DNA from: FEN-1139 sp964396375
Lineage (GTDB): Bacteria > Myxococcota_A > Polyangia > Polyangiales > Polyangiaceae
Assembly: GCA_964396375.1 (NCBI GenBank)
Contig: CAYNEY010000004.1
Span: 62,001 to 126,000, forward strand
Direction: 5' to 3'
DNA length: 64,000 bases
Below the pieces are notes generated by a model. The model had not been told where the DNA came from. It searched no databases and saw nothing but the letters and a program-made list of their open reading frames with translations. This document shows, piece after piece, positions 16,914 through 24,181 of this stretch (its first letter is position 1; each line of letters begins with the position of its first letter). Made by a program: the position numbers and the translations under genes.

Positions 16914-18623
16914 CTAGGGCCTGATCACGAGGATGCTCGAGGGCTCCTGCCTGGGCAGCCAGCGTTGGCCGTACCAACCGGGTTTCACCGGCGGCTCTGT
17001 GAAGTGGTACATGAAGAACCCGTCGATTGGGGCGAGGTTGATGCATCCGCCGCTCATGGGGTGACCAAAGCGATCGTGCCAGTAGGCCGTGTGAAGGGCG
17101 TATGGCCCTTGGAAGTTCTGGGCATAGGGCACCTCGGAGTGGATCAGATCGTTGGGGGCGACCATCGTAGAGGAGGTGAACTTGCCGGTGATGTTGAATC
17201 GCCCGAGCGGTGTCGCGCCAGTCGAAAGCGGGTCGCGCCCTCGGATGGGCAGTCCTCCGCGACCGGGTGAGATCAGTGTCGTGAACACCGGTCGAGTGTC
17301 CTCGTAAGCGACCAGCCAGCCGCCGAGAATGCTGACCTCGATCCAGGTGCGCCGTCCGGTGGGAGGGCGAGTTTGCTTCGAATCCGAAGAGCCAGCGAGG
17401 GGAGTGCCCCAGGGAGTGTGGGTTGCCAGCAATGGGAGTACGACATCGGTTGCCATGATCAGGCTTCCATCGCGTGTCGTCAGATACTCCACGCCTTCCA
17501 GGGTCTCCCGTGTCGAGCCGAGCTCGATCATCGAGAGTCGGGGCAGGATCCGAGCGACCTCAACCACCCCTTGCGCGTTGCGCCGGTAGGCTGACTTACC
17601 GTCGTCACGCACGAAGGCCACGGGCCAAGCCGTGGCTCTGAGGTCAACCCCGTGAAAATCGGTGGTTGGGTAGGGTGCAACCCGATCCTTTGGGATATAG
17701 GCGTAGTCCGAGGTGAGCCAGAAATCGCGATTCAGGTGCCTGACACCTGCCGAATAGGCTACCGTCGAACGAGGTCCCAGGCGATCGTGTGCCTCGTGGA
17801 TGTTGCGGCGCAAAGCTGGGAAGACGATGGGTGTCGTCGATTCGGCATCGAGCAGAATGCCCGCGAGTGAGCCCGTGTCGACTCCATGAGTCCGCCCGGC
17901 CTCGAGCTGCTCGAGGTGAGCGAGGAGTCCGGCTTCTCTCCCCCGTTGCTGGGTGTCCGTCGGGAGGGACCGATACAAAGGAGCCCCGCGCGATTCCCCA
18001 TATCGGTGCAAGAACGGTGACTCTACGTGGGGCGAATAGGGGAACACCGCCGCGTACTCCGGGTCGTCGGGGTCGAGGGTAACGCGCCCTCCGTCCGCAC
18101 AAACGAAGCCTTCCGGGGCTACGGCGTGAAAGGCCGTGCATCCGATGCCGTACACCGGCTTGGGATCGCGGAGGGCGACGCTGCCCCCGGTCCAAAGAAA
18201 GCCAATCCACTCCGAATTGATGTCGGGGATCGGGTAGATCCAGGCGTGCCGACTCCGCACGTAGAGTCGGCCCGTGTCCGTGGGACGTGCTCGTGCCAGA
18301 AGGGCATTCCGGTCGAAATTGGGAGGACGCAAAGCCAAGGCGCGCTCGAGGATGCTCAAGGTGGAGACGGGCGCTGGAGTTGGATTCGGGGCCGTCCCTG
18401 TCTTGCCACTATCGGCTATGGACGACGCGGCGGGAATGGCGCTGGACGAGGCCCGAGATGTGCCTGCGGAGGTAACGGAAACCGAAGGCCCGAGCGAGGG
18501 AGCCGGCGAGGATGAGCCCGATGAGGTTATGGACGTGACCGAGCGGACGGTGGGAGGCGGAGTCCTCGCCCCGTCGCAGGCAGCGATCAGGGCGAGACAG
18601 GGCATGAGTCCGGTGCGGCGCAT
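16914..18623 (-). CDS. L,D-transpeptidase (YkuD-type) lipoprotein
   Basis: 569 residues from the ATG complementing 18621-18623. The signal peptide ends in ALIAACDG (lipobox). A Ser/Thr/Pro-rich linker runs to about residue 90, then a domain of about 300 residues of unknown fold, then the catalytic domain with GRFNITGK, YALHTAYWHDRFGHPMSGGCINLAP: the His and the nucleophilic Cys near residue 525 fit the YkuD active site, although the usual SHGC reads SGGC. The enzyme would form 3-3 peptidoglycan cross-links or attach proteins to peptidoglycan in the periplasm. It ends 7 bases from the convergent GH105 gene and is divergent from mutH. Confidence 0.85.
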   Translation of the reverse strand: MRRTGLMPCLALIAACDGARTPPPTVRSVTSITSSGSSSPAPSLGPSVSVTSAGTSRASSSAIPAASSIADSGKTGTAPNPTPAPVSTLSILERALALRPPNFDRNALLARARPTDTGRLYVRSRHAWIYPIPDINSEWIGFLWTGGSVALRDPKPVYGIGCTAFHAVAPEGFVCADGGRVTLDPDDPEYAAVFPYSPHVESPFLHRYGESRGAPLYRSLPTDTQQRGREAGLLAHLEQLEAGRTHGVDTGSLAGILLDAESTTPIVFPALRRNIHEAHDRLGPRSTVAYSAGVRHLNRDFWLTSDYAYIPKDRVAPYPTTDFHGVDLRATAWPVAFVRDDGKSAYRRNAQGVVEVARILPRLSMIELGSTRETLEGVEYLTTRDGSLIMATDVVLPLLATHTPWGTPLAGSSDSKQTRPPTGRRTWIEVSILGGWLVAYEDTRPVFTTLISPGRGGLPIRGRDPLSTGATPLGRFNITGKFTSSTMVAPNDLIHSEVPYAQNFQGPYALHTAYWHDRFGHPMSGGCINLAPIDGFFMYHFTEPPVKPGWYGQRWLPRQEPSSILVIRP

Positions 18624-18680
18624 GGACTCGACTCTAGCAACCTTTTCGCGGACCGTCGTCGCGGCTAGACTGGGCCGTCT

Positions 18681-19355
18681 GTGACTTTGCCACCCCCGAG
18701 AGACGAGAGCGAGCTTTTGGAGCGCGCCGAAGCCTGCGCGGGGCTCTGCCTCGACGAGCTTGCCGAGCGTTCCGGCTCCACTGTCCCTCGAGATCTCCGC
18801 GGACATAAGGGGTGGGTTGGAAATCTGGTGGAGGTGATCCTCGGGGCAACAGCGGGCTCGCGCGACGTTCCCGATTTCGAGCAGATCGGTGTGGAGCTCA
18901 AGACGTTGCCCATCAATGCTCGAGGGGTCCCCGCTGAGTCGACCTTTGTGTGTACCATCCCGTTGCTCGAGGTTGCCGACACCGAGTACGAGGGGTCCCG
19001 CGTGTATAGAAAGCTCCGCCGCGTGCTGTGGTTGCCTATCGAGGGAGAGCGCTCCATACCGGTTGGGCGGCGCCGCGTTGGTGTGCCCCGTCTCTGGACA
19101 CCGGACCCAGAAGAGGACGCAGCGCTGCGCTTCGATTGGGATACTCTGGCCGGTTGGATTGGTCGCGGTGACGTGGAGCGTATCACCGGTCACATGGGTC
19201 ATGTTCTGCAGGTGCGCCCGAAGGCCCGTGATTCCCAGGCAAGACGATGGGGGCTGGATGAAGACGGGGTGCGAGTCCTTCGCTTACCGCGTGGTTTCTA
19301 TTTGCGCGCGTCCTTCACGAAACGCATCCTTGGGCGGCTTCTCAGAGCGCCCTAG
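18681..19355 (+). CDS. mutH: DNA mismatch repair endonuclease MutH
   Basis: 224 residues with a GTG start, close to the E. coli length of 229, and colinear with E. coli MutH as I remember it: LRGHKGWVGNLVEVILGA, GVELKTLPIN, STFVCTIPL, KLRRVLWLPIEGERSIPVGRRRVG, VERITGHMG, QVRPKA and LPRGFYL all have direct counterparts. The catalytic residues are all present: Glu 51, Asp 65, Glu 72 and Lys 74 (the D-x6-E-x-K site). MutH nicks the unmethylated strand at hemimethylated GATC when activated by MutL. No dam, mutS or mutL gene is in the window. The gene stands alone, divergent from the L,D-transpeptidase gene with 57 bases between. Confidence 0.92.
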   Translation: MTLPPPRDESELLERAEACAGLCLDELAERSGSTVPRDLRGHKGWVGNLVEVILGATAGSRDVPDFEQIGVELKTLPINARGVPAESTFVCTIPLLEVADTEYEGSRVYRKLRRVLWLPIEGERSIPVGRRRVGVPRLWTPDPEEDAALRFDWDTLAGWIGRGDVERITGHMGHVLQVRPKARDSQARRWGLDEDGVRVLRLPRGFYLRASFTKRILGRLLRAP

Positions 19356-19385
19356 TGTGACGAACCGTCAGCTCAAGTGATGCCA

Positions 19386-20528
19386 CTATCCCAGATCCGA
19401 TGTCTCGGTCCCTTCGGATCCTGAAGGTGTCTCGGGTGGCAGGGGGCTGGAGGAAGGGAGCGAGGCCGGGAACCATGGGCTCTTGGTCAACTCACGCACC
19501 ACCTGGGTCGCGTATCCGCCCGCTGGGAGCGTGAACTCGACCATGACCGCGGAGTCTCCCAAGGTTGTGGCTGAGAGTCCCTCGGGGACAACCAGAAGGT
19601 CGCGTCGTGTGCCGGGCGCGTGGCGGCCCAGTTCCGAAAGAGTGGCGTCGTCGAGCCCCGACTGTCGGAGCACCGTGCGCTCGAGTTCCTCGGCATCGTA
19701 GGCAGCGGCGCGCATCTTTGGTCCGAACATTGGTCCCTGAGGATGAAGATCGCCCGCAGCATAGCGGGGCTGCTCCTCGGCCAGATCTTCCACCACGAAG
19801 TTTGAGCCACTTCCCTGGAGGCGCACCACCTCGCCTCGGATCAGCTGCCCGGGATCGCGAGCTTGGCGCAGCCACAGATATCGGTTGAAGAGTTCGGATT
19901 GCAGCACGCTGGGTAAGAGCTTGGACAGCAGACGGGCCTTCTTTGGGGATAACCTGGCACCGCCGCGGAGAAAGGCGAGTGCATCGCTCAGATTTCTGCC
20001 CTGGTGACCAAAACGTTGGATGCCGAAGGCATTGAACATCCCCTTCGAGAGCCGGGCCACCAGCGCCTGAAGGCGCACGGCGCTCTCGCTATGAACATCG
20101 ACCAGTCGGATTCGAAAGCGGTTGGCGCGGAGATGCCCGGTGCGAAGCTTGTTGGAATGGCGACTCTCCTCGAGGATCACGACATTCGCAGGCAGCTCCC
20201 ATTCACGGACCGGACGGCAGCGCGCCGGCAGGCTCAGCCATTGACTGGTGATGGCGTGCTTGTCCTTGAGTCCGGCGTGACCGATTTCCCGTTCCGGGAC
20301 CTCTGCGGCTCGACTGAGGAGGTGCACCAGTTCAGGGGTGGTAAGCCCCGATTTCTGCACGCGCACGTAGAGGTGGTCGCCGTTCCCGGAGGGCAAGTAC
20401 GCGGGGATCTCATCGACACAGAAGTCTGGCGGTTCCTCCCCAATCCGCCCTAGCACTCCAGGCAAATCAGCACAGACTGTCGGAGGTTCGATGGGGAGCG
20501 CTGCATGATCCAGGATCGAAAAATCCAT
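19386..20528 (-). CDS. truD: tRNA pseudouridine synthase D
   Basis: 380 residues starting at the ATG complementing 20526-20528, 7 bases after the PP2C stop. TruD makes pseudouridine 13 in several tRNAs. The catalytic motif is GHAGLKDKHAITSQWLS with the Asp near residue 90. FRIRLVDV and FNAFGIQRFGHQGRNL are also typical, the second preceding the inserted TRUD domain. The C-terminus PAGGYATQVVRELTKS fits the fold's end, followed by a Ser/Pro-rich tail of about 25 residues. The close spacing suggests cotranscription with the phosphatase. Confidence 0.9.
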   Translation of the reverse strand: MDFSILDHAALPIEPPTVCADLPGVLGRIGEEPPDFCVDEIPAYLPSGNGDHLYVRVQKSGLTTPELVHLLSRAAEVPEREIGHAGLKDKHAITSQWLSLPARCRPVREWELPANVVILEESRHSNKLRTGHLRANRFRIRLVDVHSESAVRLQALVARLSKGMFNAFGIQRFGHQGRNLSDALAFLRGGARLSPKKARLLSKLLPSVLQSELFNRYLWLRQARDPGQLIRGEVVRLQGSGSNFVVEDLAEEQPRYAAGDLHPQGPMFGPKMRAAAYDAEELERTVLRQSGLDDATLSELGRHAPGTRRDLLVVPEGLSATTLGDSAVMVEFTLPAGGYATQVVRELTKSPWFPASLPSSSPLPPETPSGSEGTETSDLG

Positions 20529-20535
20529 CTTATGT

Positions 20536-21498
20536 TTACTTCTTGGCAACCAGTTGCTTCAGAGTCTCGAGGAGCTTATGGCTGGCGGTCGAGTCCAAGG
20601 ACAATCCTGGGTGACCGAGCACGAGAAACTCTGGATCGAACGCCTGTTCGCCGAAATCTGGGGGAGGAGGAGCGGTGCTGCCGAGGGGGAGCGCCCGTGT
20701 CGGCCCGGCGTGGCAGTCCACCACCACCGCCGCGATGTTGTCGGGGCCACCACGTCGGTTAGCGGCGTCAATCAACGACCTCGAGACGTCCTCGAGAGGC
20801 ATCGACGCAGCGAGCATCTCAGCGATTTGTTCCGCTTCGACCACGGTGTGAAGGCCATCGGAGCAGAGTAAGTAGCGATCTCCAGCGATCACCGCATGCG
20901 AGCGGACACTGACACGGAGTTCATCCTCGACTCCAAGGGCCCGCGTGATGAGATTGCGCGGAAGGCGTTCTAGTGCGGCGTCCTCTAGCTCTGGGCGATT
21001 CTCCACCACATCCGTGAGCAGTGAGTGGTCCTGGGTCAACAGTTCGAGGTGCCGCGCGCGAAGTCGGTAGCACCGACTGTCACCCACGTTTGCGACATGA
21101 ACCAGGCCGGAGCGAGGGGAGAAGAGCGTGGATACGCAGGTCGTGCCCATCCCACGGTGCTGATCGGAAACGCGCGAGATGGCGATGATATCCTGGTTGG
21201 CACGATGGACTGCTGCCGAGATACGGCGGGCTCCGGCGGGAAGACCGAACCGATCGAATTCGGGCTGCTCACGGGCATGAGGGGCTGTCGATGTGATGTG
21301 CGAAGCGATGGACCGCACCGCCAAAGCGGCCGCAACCTCTCCCGCGTTGTGGCCGCCCGCGCCGTCGCACACCGCATAGACCCGGAGATCGTCACGGACC
21401 AGGATGCGATCCTCATTGAGTTCACGCCGCCGGCCGCGATCAGTGCTTCCCGTGCCACGGATCGCGATCTCGATGACGTTATCGGGGTGGAAAGCCAT
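20536..21498 (-). CDS. PP2C-type protein Ser/Thr phosphatase
   Basis: 320 residues. The metal-binding motifs of PPM phosphatases are present in order: ELNEDR, VCDGAGGHNAGEVAA, GMGTTCVSTL, NVGDSRCYRLR with LTQDHS, LCSDGLH and RGGPDNIAAVVV. A Pro-rich tail of about 55 residues follows. It would dephosphorylate substrates of Hanks-type kinases, of which at least two are encoded further along in this window. No membrane helix, so cytoplasmic. It is followed by truD after 7 bases and preceded by leuD at 82 bases. Confidence 0.92.
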   Translation of the reverse strand: MAFHPDNVIEIAIRGTGSTDRGRRRELNEDRILVRDDLRVYAVCDGAGGHNAGEVAAALAVRSIASHITSTAPHAREQPEFDRFGLPAGARRISAAVHRANQDIIAISRVSDQHRGMGTTCVSTLFSPRSGLVHVANVGDSRCYRLRARHLELLTQDHSLLTDVVENRPELEDAALERLPRNLITRALGVEDELRVSVRSHAVIAGDRYLLCSDGLHTVVEAEQIAEMLAASMPLEDVSRSLIDAANRRGGPDNIAAVVVDCHAGPTRALPLGSTAPPPPDFGEQAFDPEFLVLGHPGLSLDSTASHKLLETLKQLVAKK

Positions 21499-21580
21499 AT
21501 GCTTCCGTTACACAAAACCCAGACCGAAAGGAAGGTACTAGCCCCGAAAACCCAGCAAAACCGAGTGATTGTGCGGACAC

Positions 21581-22195
21581 TCAGGCAAAGTTGTGCAGGT
21601 AAGGCAGGCGCTCAAAGGTCGCGGCAATCGCGGATTGGTTGGCCAGCAACTCTGCGGTGGTATCCCAGCGTCCGAGCAGAAACTGGGTGCGGACGCCGTC
21701 AGGCATATCCAGTGGGACCGACAGGGAGCCAACGATTGCCAGCATGCGCTCGAGGTCCACGACCACCGTGCCGGAGGGGTTTGCCTCAACCGCCCTCATC
21801 AGCGACTCCATGTCCTCGCTCCTGACCTGTGCGCAGGGGATCCCGAGTGCCACGCAATTGCCGAAGAAGATCTCCGCGAAGCTCTCGCCGATCAGCGCCT
21901 TGATGCCCTTGCCCCAACGCTTGATCGCTTGGGGAGCGTGCTCCCGAGAGGAGCCACAGCCGAAGTTCTTGTTCACGAGCAAAATCTCCCCTCCGACGAA
22001 CCGAGGATCATCGAAGGGGTGTAGTTGGCCCTGGGCGCGAAGCTGGGCGCGATCATCCTCGAATGCGTGCTCGCCGAGACCGTCGAAGACCACGGTGCGG
22101 AGGTAGCGGGCAGGAATGATCCGGTCGGTATCGATGTCGTTACCTCGCAGCACGACGCCGCGGCCAGAGAGGGAAATGCGCTTAGAATCTTGCAT
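21581..22195 (-). CDS. leuD: 3-isopropylmalate dehydratase, small subunit
   Basis: 204 residues, the normal size. It forms the heterodimeric isomerase with LeuC that converts 2-isopropylmalate to 3-isopropylmalate. The swivelling-domain motifs are visible: GNDIDTDRIIPARYL, LVNKNFGCGSSREHAPQA and SFAEIFFGNCVALGIP. It starts 18 bases after leuC. Being in a separate block from leuA and leuB, it must be regulated separately, apparently through the MarR-type protein encoded just upstream of leuC. Confidence 0.95.
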   Translation of the reverse strand: MQDSKRISLSGRGVVLRGNDIDTDRIIPARYLRTVVFDGLGEHAFEDDRAQLRAQGQLHPFDDPRFVGGEILLVNKNFGCGSSREHAPQAIKRWGKGIKALIGESFAEIFFGNCVALGIPCAQVRSEDMESLMRAVEANPSGTVVVDLERMLAIVGSLSVPLDMPDGVRTQFLLGRWDTTAELLANQSAIAATFERLPYLHNFA

Positions 22196-22213
22196 GATAC
22201 GACTCCTTGTCGG

Positions 22214-23632
22214 TCAGTGGACGGTCCCGAAGACCTTGCGGGCGTCTGCGACTTCGCCTGTGATGGCTGCGGCGGCGACCATCAGCGGGCTCATGAGCAA
22301 GGTGCGACCGGTGGGTGACCCCTGGCGGCCTTTGAAGTTTCGGTTCGATGATGAGGCGCTCAGTTGGTTGCCCTTCAGCTTGTCTGGGTTCATGGCCAGG
22401 CACATCGAGCAGCCCGCCTCACGGAAGGAGAACCCCGCTTGCTCAAGGATTCGGTGCCAACCGCGCTCGACCATCTCGCGCTGTACCTGCTGCGAGCCAG
22501 GGACGATCAGTGCTGTGACGTGGGGCGCCACGCGGTACGGGTGCGCCTCCAGCACCTTCACCACGGCTTCGAAGTCACTCAGCCGCCCGTTGGTGCAGCT
22601 GCCGATGAATGCGACATCGATCTTCTGACCGGCGACGGGCTGCCCTGGGCGCACGCCCATGTACTCGTAGGCCTCGGCCACGCTTTCGCGTTCACTGGGT
22701 GGGAAGGACAGAGCGGTGGGGATGGTGCCCGAAATCGGCACGGATTGACCAGGGGTAATGCCCCAGGTGACCATGGGCTCTATGGCACTTCCATCGAAGC
22801 GTACGGTGTCGTCGTACTTGGCGTCCGGATCACTCTTGATGCTCTCCCAGTAGGCGAGCGCGCGATCCCAGGCCGAGCCGGTCGGCGAGTATTTGAGGCC
22901 CTTGAGGAACTGATAGGTCGTCTGATCGGGATTGACGTACCCGCAGCGTGCGCCACCTTCGATGCTCATGTTGCACACGGTCATGCGCTCATCCATGCTC
23001 ATGGCCTCGATAGTGCTTCCTGCATATTCGTAGGCGTAGCCAACGCCGCCGTTCACCCCGAGCTGATTGATGATGAACAGGATCACGTCTTTGGCCGTGA
23101 CGCCGGGCTGCAGCGCTCCGCTGACCTCGATCCTTCGCACCTTCAGTTTGCCCATGGAGAGGGTCTGTGTTGCGAGGACGTCACGCACTTGAGAGGTCCC
23201 GATCCCAAAGGCGATGGCGCCAAAGGCTCCGTGTGTCGACGTGTGAGAGTCTCCGCAGCAGATGGTCATGCCCGGCTGAGTCAGTCCATTTTCGGGCCCG
23301 ACCACGTGAACGACACCTTGCTCCCCGTTCTCCGGAGCGAAGTAGCGGATCTTGTGGTTCTTGACGTTGGCCTCTAAGGCCAGCCACATCTGCTCCGCCA
23401 GGCTGTCCGAGAGTGGACGCAGGCGGTTGTCGGTAGGAATGATGTGGTCCACGGTGGCAAATGTGCGCTCAGGGAATCGCACGGGCAGCCCCCGCTCTGC
23501 GAGCATGCTGAAGGCCTGAGGCGACGTGACCTCGTGGATGAGATGCAGCCCCATGAGGAGCTGATACTGGCCAGATGGCAGCTTGGCCACAACGTGATTT
23601 TCGAACACCTTCTCGTACAGCGTCTTGCCCAT
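22214..23632 (-). CDS. leuC: 3-isopropylmalate dehydratase, large subunit
   Basis: 472 residues with aconitase-family motifs: MGKTLYEKVFENHVV at the start, CCGDSHTSTHGAFGA, IEGGARCGYVNPDQTT, and the [4Fe-4S] cysteines in FIGSCTNGRLSDF and CSMCLAMNPDKL. It catalyses the isomerisation step of leucine synthesis together with LeuD. It begins 6 bases after the stop of the MarR-family gene, so the three genes marR-leuC-leuD are one transcription unit. Confidence 0.96.
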   Translation of the reverse strand: MGKTLYEKVFENHVVAKLPSGQYQLLMGLHLIHEVTSPQAFSMLAERGLPVRFPERTFATVDHIIPTDNRLRPLSDSLAEQMWLALEANVKNHKIRYFAPENGEQGVVHVVGPENGLTQPGMTICCGDSHTSTHGAFGAIAFGIGTSQVRDVLATQTLSMGKLKVRRIEVSGALQPGVTAKDVILFIINQLGVNGGVGYAYEYAGSTIEAMSMDERMTVCNMSIEGGARCGYVNPDQTTYQFLKGLKYSPTGSAWDRALAYWESIKSDPDAKYDDTVRFDGSAIEPMVTWGITPGQSVPISGTIPTALSFPPSERESVAEAYEYMGVRPGQPVAGQKIDVAFIGSCTNGRLSDFEAVVKVLEAHPYRVAPHVTALIVPGSQQVQREMVERGWHRILEQAGFSFREAGCSMCLAMNPDKLKGNQLSASSSNRNFKGRQGSPTGRTLLMSPLMVAAAAITGEVADARKVFGTVH

Positions 23633-23638
23633 GTCAGG

Positions 23639-24112
23639 TTACTCTCTTTGCTCGACGGCATGGACGTAGCGTTCCATGCGTTCGGTCAGGCGGTTTCCGA
23701 ATCCGACGAAGGCCCTCAGCTCTGGTGCCGAGAACCTCTTCCAAACTCGATTGATGGCGTGTTCTCGCTCCTGTGCCAACTGCAGAAGAAGGCGTTGACC
23801 GCTCGCCGAGAGTTCATAGCAACGCTGCCGACCGTCCTCCGGAACCGAACGGACCCGAACCAGCTGCTTGTCCAGGAGTTGGCGGAGGATCTTGGACACG
23901 GCAGCCGCGGAGCTGGCTCGTTGTCGGGCGAACAGGCTTGGCATGAAGTGCTCGGCCGAGATCTCCTCCAGTACCGCCCACTGCTGTTCAGTGAGGCCGA
24001 CGGTGTGGGCGAGCTGGTGACGCCGCTCTACGAACAAATCCGAGAGACGCCGGAGCACAGCGATCGCCTCGTGTACGTCAGTGGTCGCGGGCACGTGAAG
24101 ATAGTGAACCAT
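23639..24112 (-). CDS. MarR-family transcriptional regulator
   Basis: 157 residues. The winged helix is at about 35-100: LTEQQWAVLEEIS, then SSAAAVSKILRQLLDKQLVRVRSVPEDGRQRCYELSASG split over helix-turn-helix and wing, with the conserved DGR wing tip. Helices at both ends would form the dimer. It directly precedes leuC (6 bases), an unusual partner, and a 22-base near-perfect palindrome covers its own start codon. I infer that it represses its own operon and therefore leuCD, with a small ligand releasing it. The ATG complements 24110-24112; a GTG six codons later is an alternative start if the promoter overlaps the palindrome. Confidence 0.88.
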   Translation of the reverse strand: MVHYLHVPATTDVHEAIAVLRRLSDLFVERRHQLAHTVGLTEQQWAVLEEISAEHFMPSLFARQRASSAAAVSKILRQLLDKQLVRVRSVPEDGRQRCYELSASGQRLLLQLAQEREHAINRVWKRFSAPELRAFVGFGNRLTERMERYVHAVEQRE

Positions 24113-24122
24113 GGTTAACTAT
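24101..24122. promoter_or_regulatory. Putative MarR operator palindrome
   Basis: On the minus strand the half-sites are ATAGTTAACC and, after the central AT, GGTTCACTAT; 20 of the 22 positions are symmetric. The length and A/T-rich arms fit MarR-family operators. It spans the start codon of the MarR-type gene. Confidence 0.65.
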
Positions 24123-24128
24123 TGTCAA
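24123..24128 (-). promoter_or_regulatory. Consensus -35 box (TTGACA) next to the palindrome
   Basis: TTGACA on the minus strand lies directly upstream of the 22-base palindrome. A -10 element at the usual distance would fall at the far arm of the palindrome (CACTAT or ACTATC, weak), so bound repressor would block polymerase. The position relative to the annotated ATG implies either a slightly later translation start or another promoter. Confidence 0.4.
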
Positions 24129-24181
24129 GGACCGTGTCCGCGAGCGACCGCTCGGCCGAGGCGGAGCCGGATGACAACGCG

